A stretch of 41,041 bases of DNA from [Clostridium] fimetarium (GCF_900111235.1 NZ_FOJI01000023.1:1-41041), one strand, 5' to 3'. Positions 1 to 8,995 are shown, counted from the stretch's first letter. Made by a program: numbers and translations. The notes: generated from the sequence alone by a model not told the origin.

Positions 1-27
1 AGTGTATCAAATTTGCCTTAAATACAA

Positions 28-83
28 AATAAGAATGTAGATTATACGACATTTTTATTTCGTATTTTTCCTACATTCTTATT
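28..83. repeat. Palindromic insert in the 5' part of the chemotaxis gene
   Basis: A perfect 13-bp inverted repeat (28-40 and 71-83) encloses a second 6-bp inverted repeat (44-49 and 60-65), giving a long AT-rich hairpin. It lies in the reading frame of the chemotaxis receptor and brings an in-frame TAG at 38-40. TTTGC occurs on both sides (12-16 and 90-94); removing 78 bp between the copies rejoins an open frame. This looks like a small palindromic element with a 5-bp target duplication, but a terminator at the window edge cannot be excluded. Confidence 0.45.
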
Positions 84-100
84 ATAAACTTTGCACTCAG

Positions 101-1933
101 AATGAAATCGAGGGAGAGCTAGATTCATTAGAAGCAACAGCAGCGTTTCCGGTTCTAAGCGACCCTAATTTTTCACTAGAAAGCAAACTGTCCTTTCTTG
201 CAAGTGAAGTCAAAAGAAGAGGTTGCTATAGTATTTCATACGCAGATACAAACGGAGTTATGTATCTGCCAGATGGAAGTACTGCCAATGTCAGTGATAG
301 AGGATATTTTAAAAGTGTACTGAATGGTAATAGCGTGGTATCAGACCCCGTTCTATCAAAAACAAGTAATGATGGTATAATCGTTATATTTGCAGTACCT
401 ATAACCTATGAAGGTAAAATTGTTGGCGCTTTATTAGAAGCAAATTATAGCACTAAATTAAGCGACATAACGAATCAACTTAAATTCGGAACAACTGGTA
501 GTGCATTTATGATAAAAAAAGATGGCGTCATTATTGCTAATCCGAATAATGACTTGGTTTTAAAAATGTATAACCCAATAGAAGAAGCAAAAAAGGATAC
601 AAGCCTTCAGCCACTAGCCAATTTGGAAACGAAAATGGGGTCTGGCGGAACTGGAATAGAAAAATATTCCTATGAAGGAGTATCTAAATTTGCAGGTTAC
701 GCTCCTATTAAGGGAACTGAATGGTCTGTGGCAGTTGTCATTGATGAAAAGGAAATTTTTTCAGAATTGAATGATTTAATAATTTATAATTCATTTTTAT
801 CTGCATTTTTTATAATAACTGGATTTGTACTATTATATATTATTTCAAATATGATAGCGAAAGGAATTAAATCAACTTCAAAACATATGGAATTAATCGC
901 GCAAGGTGATCTATCTAAAGATGTATCACCTAAATATTTAAAATTCAATGATGAAGTTGGAGCTATGTCCAATTCAATGAATATAATGCAAGAATCATTT
1001 AAAGTAATGATTCGCCAAATAAAAGAGAATTCTACTAACATTAATTCACAATCAGAAGTCTTAGCAACTGTATCAGAAGAGATTGCAAATGTCTCACAAA
1101 ATGTTACAGAAGCAATTAGCGATATTGCAGAAGGAACAAGTGGCCAATCACAGAGCTTAGTTAATGTAACAGATATTCTGAATGACTTTAGCAATAAGTT
1201 ATCTTCAATGCTTAATGAAATAATAATTGTAGATTCTAATTCTAGGGAAATAAGTGTAATGGCAAAAGTGAGTGGAAATGATATGAATCAACTAAATGAA
1301 TCTGTAACAAAAGTTGGTATTTCATTCAAAACATTTAATAGTAAAATCATCGGACTTGGACAAGATATTAATGAAATTAATGAAATCACTAATATGATAA
1401 ATAATATTGCAGATCAGACTAATCTGTTGGCATTGAATGCAGCGATTGAAGCCGCCAGGGCAGGAGAAGCCGGTCGAGGATTTTCTGTTGTAGCCGATGA
1501 AATAAGAAAACTTGCAGAACAATCTGGATTATCTTCAGTAAATATTAGCAGATTGATTAATGGTATATCTAAAAATACTGAGGGTATTGTTGAAGATTCT
1601 GTTGAGATGGACCAGGAACTATTAAGTCAAATAACTATCATTGATAATTCAATTATTTCATTTAAGAAAATTATAGAAGCAGTAAATGAAGTAATTCCTA
1701 AAATCGAAGCTGTAAAAAAATCCGCTGAAGATATAGACAATGATAAAAATGTAATTTTACATAGGGTAGATGAAATCTCTTCAGTTTCCTTAGACGTTTC
1801 AGCTGCATCTCAAGAAATATCCGCCTCTTCTGAAGAAATGAACGCCTCTACAGAAGAAGTATCCGCGGCCGCACAAACACTTACTGCCATGACAAAGGAA
1901 ATGATCGAAGAAGTTGATAAGTATACAATTTAA
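101..1933 (+). CDS. Methyl-accepting chemotaxis protein, 5' end disrupted
   Basis: Transmembrane chemoreceptor that passes ligand signals to the CheA/CheW kinase complex. Protein similarity to dCache-type sensors starts near 101 (motif [11 protein letters not shown]), well before the first ATG at 260, and includes the typical [13 protein letters not shown] segment. Then follow a membrane segment near 790-850, a HAMP domain near 850-1020 and a long coiled-coil cytoplasmic domain with the conserved hairpin tip ([17 protein letters not shown]) encoded near 1430-1490. The first transmembrane helix and the N-terminal part of the sensor are missing or separated by the palindromic insert and its TAG at 38-40. 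An ATG at 260 could give only a receptor lacking TM1, so the gene is probably non-functional unless the insert is an assembly artefact. A strong terminator follows. Confidence 0.85.
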   Translation, partial: NEIEGELDSLEATAAFPVLSDPNFSLESKLSFLASEVKRRGCYSISYADTNGVMYLPDGSTANVSDRGYFKSVLNGNSVVSDPVLSKTSNDGIIVIFAVPITYEGKIVGALLEANYSTKLSDITNQLKFGTTGSAFMIKKDGVIIANPNNDLVLKMYNPIEEAKKDTSLQPLANLETKMGSGGTGIEKYSYEGVSKFAGYAPIKGTEWSVAVVIDEKEIFSELNDLIIYNSFLSAFFIITGFVLLYIISNMIAKGIKSTSKHMELIAQGDLSKDVSPKYLKFNDEVGAMSNSMNIMQESFKVMIRQIKENSTNINSQSEVLATVSEEIANVSQNVTEAISDIAEGTSGQSQSLVNVTDILNDFSNKLSSMLNEIIIVDSNSREISVMAKVSGNDMNQLNESVTKVGISFKTFNSKIIGLGQDINEINEITNMINNIADQTNLLALNAAIEAARAGEAGRGFSVVADEIRKLAEQSGLSSVNISRLINGISKNTEGIVEDSVEMDQELLSQITIIDNSIISFKKIIEAVNEVIPKIEAVKKSAEDIDNDKNVILHRVDEISSVSLDVSAASQEISASSEEMNASTEEVSAAAQTLTAMTKEMIEEVDKYTI

Positions 1934-1967
1934 ATTTTAATAGATATAATCTAATATTCATAGATAT

Positions 1968-2010
1968 AAAAATAGCTAATATTCAATTAATTTGAATATT
2001 AGCTATTTTT
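1968..2010. terminator. Rho-independent terminator after the chemoreceptor
   Basis: A perfect 19-bp stem (1968-1986 with 1992-2010) with a 5-nt loop ends in a T-run on the plus strand and lies 35 nt after the receptor stop codon. The A-run on its other side would let it also work for the minus strand. Confidence 0.85.
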
Positions 2011-2017
2011 ATAATAT

Positions 2018-2278
2018 TTAGCCTAAATTATTCTTGATTTTATTTACAAATAATATGATAGATCTATTAAAAAACTGGATTTTATCAATGTTTTCATTTC
2101 CACTACTTGTAATGGTAATCTTCGTACTAATCTCCAATGTCCTATTTGAAATTAAAGTATCTCCCCCATTTTTTATAATGTCATCTAACGTATTATCAGA
2201 AATATTATTTATATTATTTGATTTCACATAAGCTATATCATATGGATTATACGCTATTGCTATTCTTTGTGACTGTAA
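2018..2278 (-). pseudogene. Unrecognised short open segment, probably a gene remnant
   Basis: The minus strand is open from 2278 to a stop at 2018, about 86 codons, with a GTG at 2225-2227 as the only internal start and no Shine-Dalgarno sequence before it. The peptide is polar (NNISDNTLDDIIKNGGDTLI) and ends KIKNNLG. The open frame continues for 17 codons upstream of the GTG before a TAG at 2279-2281, which suggests the C-terminal piece of a longer decayed protein rather than a complete small gene. I do not recognise the family. Confidence 0.3.
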
Positions 2279-2386
2279 CTACAGATGATAGCGCAAACAA
2301 TACACGCAATACAATATTAATAGATGTATTAGATAGTATTTTATTTACACTTCTGTACACTCAGTATATATTCATTATACCTCACT

Positions 2387-4177
2387 TTACTTCAGCCAAA
2401 ACATACACCAATTCCAATAAATAGAATTAAATACTGCAATCACAATTGACAGCTCTACAAGCACAAGATACGCCACACGTGACTTTAACAAGCTCATTTT
2501 AGGGGTCTTCAACAGCTTAACCAATCCAAGAACGAACATCACAGCCATTCCTAAAGTCACCACAAATATAGCCCCTGAAATCGCCTGAAACGTTGCCGCT
2601 GACCAAAGATTTGCAACATTAGGCTGATATCTAAGCAACACTTCCATTATTATCACGGGTACATATGTAAGTACTAACGCACCAGTTGCCCAGCCAGCCA
2701 AAGTCTTTTTGCCTTTTTTAAGAATCTTATTTTTGACAAAGCCAACAAATACACTAATTATTCCAAAAGCCATCACTGCAATGTAAAGCCCCAAAGTAAC
2801 ATAATCCATCAAGAAATCTTTTGTATCAACAATCAGGTAGTCGCTTCCCTTTTGCTCTATCTTCTCAACACCACCAACATTAACTTTAGTGTAGAACTCT
2901 TTCGACTTAAAAGTTGTTATGCTTGACAAACGTAATATCTTAAGCAATCCCGTCTGATAAGTCTTAGGATTAAACACACGATAAGCTTCGTTCGCATTAT
3001 TACTTTCATACTGCATAAACAGCAAGTCCGGCAATCCCTTTATATACTTACTTTCCTGACTTACGTTAGTTTGAATAACTATGCCCACACGATTATCCAA
3101 ATCTATTAATAGATTAGAGGAACAACCAGCTGTGTTACCGTCCCGTCCAACCACTCGTAAAGCATACTTTGTAGAAGCCCACATTCCATGATAATTGCGT
3201 CCAACCCCAGAAACGTCATAGTACGAGCTAGGTGTAAACAATTTTTTATAAGTAGAAGGGTTCTTAAAAAGCTTTGTATTCTCATTAAGTAATTCTCTTG
3301 CAAATGTAGTCAAATCACCAATTGTAGAAACACAGCCGCCTGCTGGTGATATGTTAATATATGTCACATTAGGCTTTATCTCTTTAAGATTTGACCTATA
3401 TGTCTTTAATTGTTTTCTATTTTCCTTAACCTTCTGGTTATCGCTTAAATCAGGGGAAATAGCAGCATTTTTCATGCCTAATGGTTCAAATATATTCTCT
3501 TTGACATACTGTGCATAATCCTTGTCACTAACACGCTGTACAATATATCCTGCAAGAGCCGTAGACCAGTTCGTTCCCGCACAAACTGTCCCAGGCTCGT
3601 AAATTTGTGCTGGCTGATGATTTCGCAAATACTCTTCTAACGATATTATCTGCGTTTCATCGTTAGTGAACATCCCCATAAAATTTTCTTCAAAGCCTGC
3701 ATCATTATTCATGAGATTAAGCATAGTAACCGGCTTTTCGAACTTAAGATTGTGAAGGAAATTCTCTGGAAGATAGTTACGAATATCACTTTCCAAGTCG
3801 ATTTTTCCTTGTTCCTCAAGCTGCATTACGCTAACCCAAGTCAAAATCTTAGTAACAGAGCCCCAATCCATCACTGTTGAAGAATCCACTGACACCTTAT
3901 TAGCCATATCTGAATATCCAAAGCTTCCAGTATATAACACTTTCTTATCATCAAAGACTGACACACTCATGCCAGCAGTAGCATCCTTATTCTTTTCTAC
4001 GTAATCCTCAATCTGTTTACCTATACTGTCATAATCGACTGTATTAGTCGACTTTACTGAATTATCATCAGACTTGGTTATCGTCTCCAATGCTGCATAC
4101 ACCCTAATCCCCATAATTGACTGTAATAGCATAATCGCAATCAACAACATAATCGTAAATCTTCTATACCTCTTCAT
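2387..4177 (-). CDS. Membrane-anchored serine hydrolase, class C beta-lactamase/PBP family, altered active site
   Basis: Secreted beta-lactamase-fold protein of the PF00144 type (D-Ala-D-Ala peptidase, esterase or transpeptidase-like). The start chosen is ATG at 4177, with GGAGG 7 nt before it, rather than the ATG 18 nt upstream. A signal peptide covers about residues 1-28, the hydrolase domain residues 40-400, and four hydrophobic segments fill the C-terminal 150 residues, so it is probably membrane-attached with an extracellular domain. The SxxK motif is intact (SVTK, S107/K110). The usual YxN motif reads GTN (201-203), so the catalytic Tyr is Gly, and the HxG-like motif reads RDG. It may be a pseudo-enzyme or have shifted chemistry. 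A related protein is encoded just upstream; they look like diverged paralogues. Confidence 0.85.
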   Translation of the reverse strand: MKRYRRFTIMLLIAIMLLQSIMGIRVYAALETITKSDDNSVKSTNTVDYDSIGKQIEDYVEKNKDATAGMSVSVFDDKKVLYTGSFGYSDMANKVSVDSSTVMDWGSVTKILTWVSVMQLEEQGKIDLESDIRNYLPENFLHNLKFEKPVTMLNLMNNDAGFEENFMGMFTNDETQIISLEEYLRNHQPAQIYEPGTVCAGTNWSTALAGYIVQRVSDKDYAQYVKENIFEPLGMKNAAISPDLSDNQKVKENRKQLKTYRSNLKEIKPNVTYINISPAGGCVSTIGDLTTFARELLNENTKLFKNPSTYKKLFTPSSYYDVSGVGRNYHGMWASTKYALRVVGRDGNTAGCSSNLLIDLDNRVGIVIQTNVSQESKYIKGLPDLLFMQYESNNANEAYRVFNPKTYQTGLLKILRLSSITTFKSKEFYTKVNVGGVEKIEQKGSDYLIVDTKDFLMDYVTLGLYIAVMAFGIISVFVGFVKNKILKKGKKTLAGWATGALVLTYVPVIIMEVLLRYQPNVANLWSAATFQAISGAIFVVTLGMAVMFVLGLVKLLKTPKMSLLKSRVAYLVLVELSIVIAVFNSIYWNWCMFWLK

Positions 4178-4179
4178 AA

Positions 4180-4245
4180 TTACCTCCACGCACATTTAGC
4201 ACACTCTGTCGTTTTATCTTCTTTTCCAGCAAAACTAACAATCGG
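4180..4245 (-). pseudogene. Short Cys-rich C-terminal remnant
   Basis: Between the two hydrolase genes the minus strand encodes PIVSFAGKEDK followed by TTECAKCAWR and a stop at 4180-4182. The CxxC-W ending resembles the tails of small metal-binding proteins seen in clostridial mobile elements. There is no start codon, and the stop overlaps the ribosome site of the downstream hydrolase. This is a weak call from appearance only. Confidence 0.25.
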
Positions 4246-4337
4246 ACAATTTTTTTTGATATTGGTGTTCTCTTTCTTTAATTTCCATTTCTAATCTATA
4301 TTTTTCTTTTATAGATTCTTGTGGAGGATTTCTACTG

Positions 4338-5885
4338 TTATTTGGCAACAATGTTAACTTTCCTATACTTTTTTATCAATATTGATACATAATAAATAGA
4401 GATTGTTAGTACTGCAGAAAAATTAGCCACTAAAATTGCGGGTGAATACCATATATATATCAATTTAAAACTATATCCCATTAATGTCGGCCATGCACAT
4501 AAAAAAGCTACTAGAAACACACATACCAAAGTTTTTAAAAATATACTCATTGATGGCTTAGATTTATGCCTTACTATAATATAAATCAACCTCATAATTG
4601 ACAAAGCGAGGAGTGCCAAAATTGCAGCAGCGGTTATACTCATTCTATCATCTAATTGTATATTCGTTCCTTTTTGATAATTCAATATCGATCCTCTATT
4701 AGATACCATATTTGTAATATTTTTCAGAATACGATCTGCGGCTAATCCATTTGTATTACATAATACTGATATTGCAACGTTATTATTATACAATATCTTA
4801 TTTACAGATGAATAACATGGCGTAAATCCATTATATGTAAGTAGCATACCATCCTCTGTAATGCCCCAACCATTTGCATAATAGTAGTAATTTCTTTCAT
4901 TCGAATTTGTTTTAGTATATTGATCAATATCGCATATACGTTCTCTAGTAAATTCCCCAATTTCATGTGTGTTCTTAATCGCATTATTTAGTTCTTCATT
5001 ATCACTATTTAGTAGCTGTGCTCCAAGCCATTTCCCAATATCTGTTGCACTTGTAATCATATAATTTGCAGCAATGTCCCCATCATATCTTGGCGATATA
5101 TATTTTATCATATGACCAAATTCTCTTTTATATCCAGACGCCATATTTCCCGTTGTATTTGCCTTATCTGTATCAAAAAAGGTGTTACTCATTGATAACG
5201 TTTGCAATATATTTTTCGTGATATACTCGTCATAGTTCTCGCCTGTAACATATTTAATAGTAAGCGCCAACACATCATAATCAACACTTAATATTCGCTT
5301 TACCTGACCTGGTATATTATCTAGACTAGTATCAGCAACCATACGTACTGTTTTTTCAAGCATTGTATCACCTATTCCTTCTGGAATATTAAATGAGGTT
5401 AAGCTCGTTATTCCACTCATATGATACAGTAAATTTCTAATTGTGATTTTTTGTACAGTCCCGTTATGTTTCATCATAAACCATGGTATATATTTTGAAA
5501 CATCATCATCCAATGATATTTTCCCCTCATTCACAAGAAGCATCACCGCTGTAGCCGTAAAAGATTCTGTCAATGAGCCTAACTGAAACAATGTATTTTC
5601 TGTAACTAGTTTTTCATCTGAAATATCTGAATATCCGTATGTATAATATTTTGTTTCTGCTCCATTTGTCACAGCTACTGATACGCCCGGAAATCCTGAT
5701 TTTTCCATTAAATTTTGTATCATTTGATTTACAGAATCATCATCAAGATTATTCAAATTATATACTGTAGTTTCTTTTTCTTTTGTGTCAATTGTCACAT
5801 TTTCTTCTGCTATTACATTACTCTTTGCAATTCCTGTATATACCAATACAATAACTGATATACATATTAGTATTCTTCTCTTCAT
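4338..5885 (-). CDS. Membrane-anchored serine hydrolase homologue lacking the catalytic Lys
   Basis: Second beta-lactamase-fold (PF00144) protein, 515 residues. ATG at 5885 is preceded by AGGGG at a proper distance; the ATG 15 nt upstream overlaps that ribosome site and is unlikely. An N-terminal signal peptide is followed by the hydrolase domain and by three hydrophobic helices in the last 100 residues. The nucleophile motif reads SLTE (S104, E107) where SxxK is expected, a single-base Lys(AAA)-to-Glu(GAA) change. The YxN motif is absent (region reads SVDYDV) and the HxG position reads YNG. It is therefore probably catalytically inactive and may bind a peptidoglycan- or lipid-like ligand, or it is an early pseudogene with an intact frame. 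Same orientation as the downstream paralogue. Confidence 0.8.
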   Translation of the reverse strand: MKRRILICISVIVLVYTGIAKSNVIAEENVTIDTKEKETTVYNLNNLDDDSVNQMIQNLMEKSGFPGVSVAVTNGAETKYYTYGYSDISDEKLVTENTLFQLGSLTESFTATAVMLLVNEGKISLDDDVSKYIPWFMMKHNGTVQKITIRNLLYHMSGITSLTSFNIPEGIGDTMLEKTVRMVADTSLDNIPGQVKRILSVDYDVLALTIKYVTGENYDEYITKNILQTLSMSNTFFDTDKANTTGNMASGYKREFGHMIKYISPRYDGDIAANYMITSATDIGKWLGAQLLNSDNEELNNAIKNTHEIGEFTRERICDIDQYTKTNSNERNYYYYANGWGITEDGMLLTYNGFTPCYSSVNKILYNNNVAISVLCNTNGLAADRILKNITNMVSNRGSILNYQKGTNIQLDDRMSITAAAILALLALSIMRLIYIIVRHKSKPSMSIFLKTLVCVFLVAFLCAWPTLMGYSFKLIYIWYSPAILVANFSAVLTISIYYVSILIKKYRKVNIVAK

Positions 5886-6083
5886 TGTATTTCCCCTCAT
5901 TATTATTTCTATAACTCATTCTTTATCAGTGTGCACTCCCAATCTTTTTCTGCATTTCAACATCTACAGCAACGACTCTGGCTGAAAAACAATTTAAAAT
6001 TTTTAATATAATCTTGTAATAAAATAATTTTTCCCCTTTCACGACTGCTAAGTTTAAAACAACATCATAATACCTTTCCCCTT

Positions 6084-6112
6084 ATTATACATATTTTTCC
6101 AATATGTATAAT
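6084..6112. promoter_or_regulatory. 12-bp perfect inverted repeat, possible operator
   Basis: ATTATACATATT (6084-6095) and its exact complement (6101-6112) are separated by 5 bp. It contains TATAAT on both strands and lies about 200 bp upstream of the hydrolase start at 5885. Its AT-only arms make it a poor terminator, so an operator or bidirectional promoter is the better guess. Confidence 0.4.
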
Positions 6113-6305
6113 ATATTTACAATATAACTTTTTTATGGTAAAATCAACCATTTATATATTTTTTTCTTTTTAATTGTTTATCTATTTTAATATTATTTAT
6201 AAGCAACCTCTCTTCTTGCTTCTGTAGCGAAAATCTCTGAACTGTATTGCAAAGAATGTCTTCTAACTATATAAGGTTATTTCTTCATAGTATATTAGTA
6301 TACAT

Positions 6306-6371
6306 AGAAAGCACCTCTCTTGTGTCAATTTAGTTTTCCCAAACTGAATCTTAGCACAAATGGTGCTTTCT
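6306..6371. repeat. Nested three-step hairpin
   Basis: Outer arms AGAAAGCACC/GGTGCTTTCT (6306-6315 and 6362-6371), a middle stem TTGTG/CACAA (6320-6324 and 6355-6359) and an inner stem AGTTT/AAACT (6332-6336 and 6341-6345) form one 66-nt extended hairpin, ending in TTATTTT on the plus strand. It could be a terminator, a MITE-like palindrome or a structured RNA. Confidence 0.45.
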
Positions 6372-6655
6372 TATTTTAATTTACCGAAAATAACTTTAAG
6401 CTATTTTTTGTGATACAGAAAATAACACTTGAAAACCCAAATAGATTAGTAAAATCTGGTGCCTACATACCGATACTAAGATGGTTTTGTTCCAATGGTT
6501 ATCTCCACTCATAAACAATATTAGTATAAATTATATGATTATGGAAGGAGTGTTCATAATTCAAGCTAAATCAAGTACATAAGTGTCACTGACAGTTCCT
6601 TAATTTGTGAGTATAAACGTCGCTTAATGCTATCACGTACTAGTCAACATAATCA

Positions 6656-7507
6656 TTACATATTTTTAGTAAAGATATTATTAATTTTTTCCGCAGCATC
6701 AAATAAATAATCACATGAAAATGTCTCAAAGTTTCCTTCATCAACTAGTTTTGCAATGGTTGGATCAATAGGAATTCTACCCAAAATATCAACACCTATC
6801 TCATTTGAAATTTCATTTAATTTACTTTCACCAAATAAATTTATTTTTTTTCCACAATCTGGACATTGTATGTAGCTCATATTTTCAACTAAACCTAAAA
6901 TAGGTATGTTCATCATTTTTGCCATATTATATGCCTTCTTAACAATCATAGAAACAAGATCCTGTGGAGATGATACAATTACGATTCCATCTAATGGAAT
7001 TGACTGAAATACTGTAAGAGGTACATCACCTGTTCCAGGTGGCATATCGATGAATAAATAATCTAAATCTTCCCATACAACCTCAGTCCAGAATTGCTTT
7101 ACAGTATTAGCCAATATCGGACCTCTCCAGATTACTGGTGAGTCTTCTTTCTCTAACAATAGATTTACTGACATTATTTTAATATTGTTTTCTGTAGATT
7201 CCGGTATAATTCCCAATTCATTTCCCATCGCTTTTTTTGTAATTCCAAACATTTTCGGAATAGATGGTCCTGTAATATCAGCATCAAGAATTCCTACCTT
7301 ATAGCCTTTTCTATTCAATAATACTGCTAGCATAGCAGTGACAAATGACTTTCCAACTCCACCTTTACCACTTATAACTCCAACTACATTCTTTATTGAA
7401 CTATATTGATTTAAATCCTCAAGCATGCTCTGTTTGCTATTTTCGCAGCCCTCACATGATTCTTTTGTACACTCGCTCTCAGAACAATCTTTTTCTTTTT
7501 CTTTCAT
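6656..7507 (-). CDS. mrp: Mrp/NBP35-family P-loop ATPase (Fe-S cluster carrier)
   Basis: Cytosolic ATPase of the Mrp/ApbC/NBP35 group, which carries Fe-S clusters or other metal-sulfur units to target proteins. The deviant Walker A motif GKGGVGKS is at residues 47-54, the Walker B-like FIDMPPGTGD is present, and the C-terminal CPDCGKK supplies the bridging CxxC of the family. The N-terminal extension holds four cysteines (8, 13, 18, 21), as in archaeal/anaerobe NBP35 types. Length 283 is normal. ATG at 7507 has GGAG upstream. It is the last gene of a two-gene unit with the flavin reductase (30-bp gap). In Desulfovibrio an Mrp protein also sits with the orange-protein genes, matching the rest of this cluster. 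Confidence 0.92.
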   Translation of the reverse strand: MKEKEKDCSESECTKESCEGCENSKQSMLEDLNQYSSIKNVVGVISGKGGVGKSFVTAMLAVLLNRKGYKVGILDADITGPSIPKMFGITKKAMGNELGIIPESTENNIKIMSVNLLLEKEDSPVIWRGPILANTVKQFWTEVVWEDLDYLFIDMPPGTGDVPLTVFQSIPLDGIVIVSSPQDLVSMIVKKAYNMAKMMNIPILGLVENMSYIQCPDCGKKINLFGESKLNEISNEIGVDILGRIPIDPTIAKLVDEGNFETFSCDYLFDAAEKINNIFTKNM

Positions 7508-7537
7508 TTTATTACTCCAATTCTTTTTTTTATTTGA

Positions 7538-8029
7538 TTAAATGAAGTCAATCAATGAAAATTTAATATTACCATTTTCATCAACTAGCTTTGCATCTGC
7601 ATGCACGTACTCAACTTTTCCAATAAACATTTCGTGTGAACCTGTTATAATAGAATCAACTACTGTACATTCAATGTTAACAGGACAATCTGCTAATATC
7701 GGCGCATTTACGATTTTACCTTCTGTTAATTTAACATTCATATCTTTTAACTTATCAGAATCTCTTCTACTTTTTTTACCCAGATAATCAAACGTTTCCT
7801 GATAATTCTTATCTGTTATATTTACGACAAAACATCCTGATTCTTTTATCATCTGATAGGAATACCTTGTTGGTACGATTCCAACCATAATCATAGGAGG
7901 CGCATAGCTGCAATTGCCACAATATCCTACTGCCAGTGCATTGTTTTCTCCATTTAATCCTCGACATGAAACCAAAACTTTTGGTGCTGGTTGCAATGCA
8001 CCTTTTTTATTTGCTTCTTTTTTTTGCAT
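7538..8029 (-). CDS. Flavin reductase-like FMN-binding split-barrel protein
   Basis: FMN-binding split-barrel protein (flavin reductase/flavoredoxin family, PF01613), 163 residues, probably an NAD(P)H- or ferredoxin-linked flavin electron carrier in the cytosol. The N-terminal PKVLVSCRGLNGENNALAV and the central MVGIVPTRYSYQMIKESG followed by FVVNI are typical of the family. ATG at 8029 is preceded by AAGGAG. It is the first gene of the unit that ends with the Mrp ATPase and is driven by a TTGACA/TAAAAT promoter that overlaps the cluster's CATATG palindrome. In this context it may supply electrons for cofactor assembly or to a metal-sulfur protein; the substrate cannot be read from sequence. 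Confidence 0.85.
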   Translation of the reverse strand: MQKKEANKKGALQPAPKVLVSCRGLNGENNALAVGYCGNCSYAPPMIMVGIVPTRYSYQMIKESGCFVVNITDKNYQETFDYLGKKSRRDSDKLKDMNVKLTEGKIVNAPILADCPVNIECTVVDSIITGSHEMFIGKVEYVHADAKLVDENGNIKFSLIDFI

Positions 8030-8122
8030 GATAATTACTCCTTGCTATTACTATTATCTATTTTTATTACTATTTATAAGGCCCTACAACAACTATATAT
8101 TCTGGTCTTATGCTCATTAAAT

Positions 8123-8151
8123 ATTTTAATTCAATTATGGGCATATGTCAA
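8123..8151 (-). promoter_or_regulatory. Promoter with CATATG palindrome (operator A)
   Basis: On the minus strand TTGACA (8146-8151), a 17-bp spacer and TAAAAT (8123-8128) form a good sigma-A promoter about 95-120 bp upstream of the flavin reductase. The -35 box runs into TTGACATATGCCCATAA, a near copy of the sites at 11881-11898 and 12560-12604. Confidence 0.65.
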
Positions 8152-8225
8152 TATTGTATTTAGATTTTAGATTGTTCATAAGTTATTAAGGTGGCTTAAT
8201 ACGATACCAATAATTTTTGATCACC

Positions 8226-8277
8226 AAAAAGGTGCCCTAAAACCAATGCTTTCTCAGACATTGACCTTATGACACCG
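8226..8277 (-). terminator. Probable terminator after the DUF134 gene
   Basis: On the minus strand GGTG...CACC flanks an inner CAATG/CATTG stem and is followed by TTTTT at 8226-8230. It begins about 30 nt past the DUF134 stop codon. The stem is imperfect. Confidence 0.45.
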
Positions 8278-8304
8278 TATTCTTCATTATATCCTGTTTT
8301 CATA

Positions 8305-8781
8305 TCAAAAATCCATACCTCTATGGCGCCAGCAATTCTTGTGACAAAATTTATCCTTGCAATTATTCTCACAGATTACATTAACAGAGCCACAATCCGG
8401 GCATACATACTTACCACTCTTAATTGCTTCAAGATTTTCAAAGCTTTCTTTCCATTCTTTTCCACAGTCTTTACATTGGATTGGACAGATATTACGTGTA
8501 AAATTACCGCCTTCTATGTGTATCATCTTTCCATTGATTAAACTGTCTGCTACTTTTTCTCTTGCTGATAATAAAATACGTTGAAATGTCGGTCTCGATA
8601 CTTCCATTCGCTCCGCACATTCGCCCTGTTCTAATCCTTCTAAATCTTTCAAGCGAATCGCTTCTAATTCTTCCAGCTTCAAAATATTTTCCGGTAATTC
8701 AGCTACTTCTGTTTCAGATGGTACGAAATATGGTATCGCTGGTATATGTTCAATTTTTCTTAGTTTTGTAGGTCTCGCCAT
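8305..8781 (-). CDS. DUF134 (UPF0251) family helix-turn-helix DNA-binding protein
   Basis: The 158-residue protein has the UPF0251/DUF134 start MARPTKLRKIEHIP, the conserved LEELEAIRLKDLEGLEQ segment and a sigma-70 region-4-like helix-turn-helix (ECAERMEVSRPTFQRIL, about residues 55-71). The C-terminal third has paired CxxC zinc-ribbon motifs (CKDCGKEW and CPDCGSVN) and a final Cys/His-rich segment (CENNCKDKFCHKNCWRH), more metal-binding residues than the basic family. ATG at 8781 has AAGGAG. It is a single-gene unit between two operons of the metal-cofactor cluster. DUF134 genes commonly neighbour NifX/Mrp genes in anaerobes, so it is the best candidate here for the factor that reads the CATATG palindromes; that is inference. 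Confidence 0.88.
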   Translation of the reverse strand: MARPTKLRKIEHIPAIPYFVPSETEVAELPENILKLEELEAIRLKDLEGLEQGECAERMEVSRPTFQRILLSAREKVADSLINGKMIHIEGGNFTRNICPIQCKDCGKEWKESFENLEAIKSGKYVCPDCGSVNVICENNCKDKFCHKNCWRHRGMDF

Positions 8782-8868
8782 GTTTTCTCCTTAATAATAA
8801 CGATTGCTTTATACAGCTATATTTAAATATAGGTTCATTTAAATTGTCATTAAGTTTCCTTACTTATA

Positions 8869-8896
8869 ATAATATCCGATTTATTGTAAATGTCAA
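8869..8896 (-). promoter_or_regulatory. Promoter of the DUF134 gene
   Basis: Minus-strand TTGACA (8891-8896), a 16-bp spacer and TATTAT (8869-8874), 88 bp upstream of the start codon. A tandem CTAAGTG repeat lies just upstream (about 8913-8926). There is no CATATG palindrome here, unlike the other units of the cluster. Confidence 0.5.
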
Positions 8897-8945
8897 TAAA
8901 CTCCTCCACTAAGTGCTAAGTGATTTTTATAAATACAATCGTTGC

Positions 8946-8979
8946 AAAAAGGGACTCTGTCATATTTCAACAAGGTCCC
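8946..8979 (-). terminator. Terminator of the NifX/MinD operon
   Basis: On the minus strand a GGGAC...GTCCC stem (8970-8979 with 8951-8960, one mismatch and one wobble) is followed by TTTTT (8946-8950), 17 nt after the stop of the metallo-beta-lactamase remnant. Confidence 0.75.
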
Positions 8980-8995
8980 TCATAATATTTAAGTA

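Larger units (their letters stand above)
5901..6655. other. Gene-poor spacer with two inverted repeats
   Basis: No convincing gene on either strand over about 750 bp. It holds a 12-bp AT-rich inverted repeat (6084-6112), a nested hairpin (6306-6371), and near its right end a TTGTGAGTA motif (6605-6613) that recurs at 40032-40171. The promoter of the 5885 hydrolase should lie in its left part; TATAAT on the minus strand is embedded in the 6084-6112 repeat. Confidence 0.5.

Noticed and set aside
784-1194. 136-codon minus-strand open frame inside the chemoreceptor
   Set aside because: Antisense to HAMP and coiled-coil coding sequence; no ribosome site.
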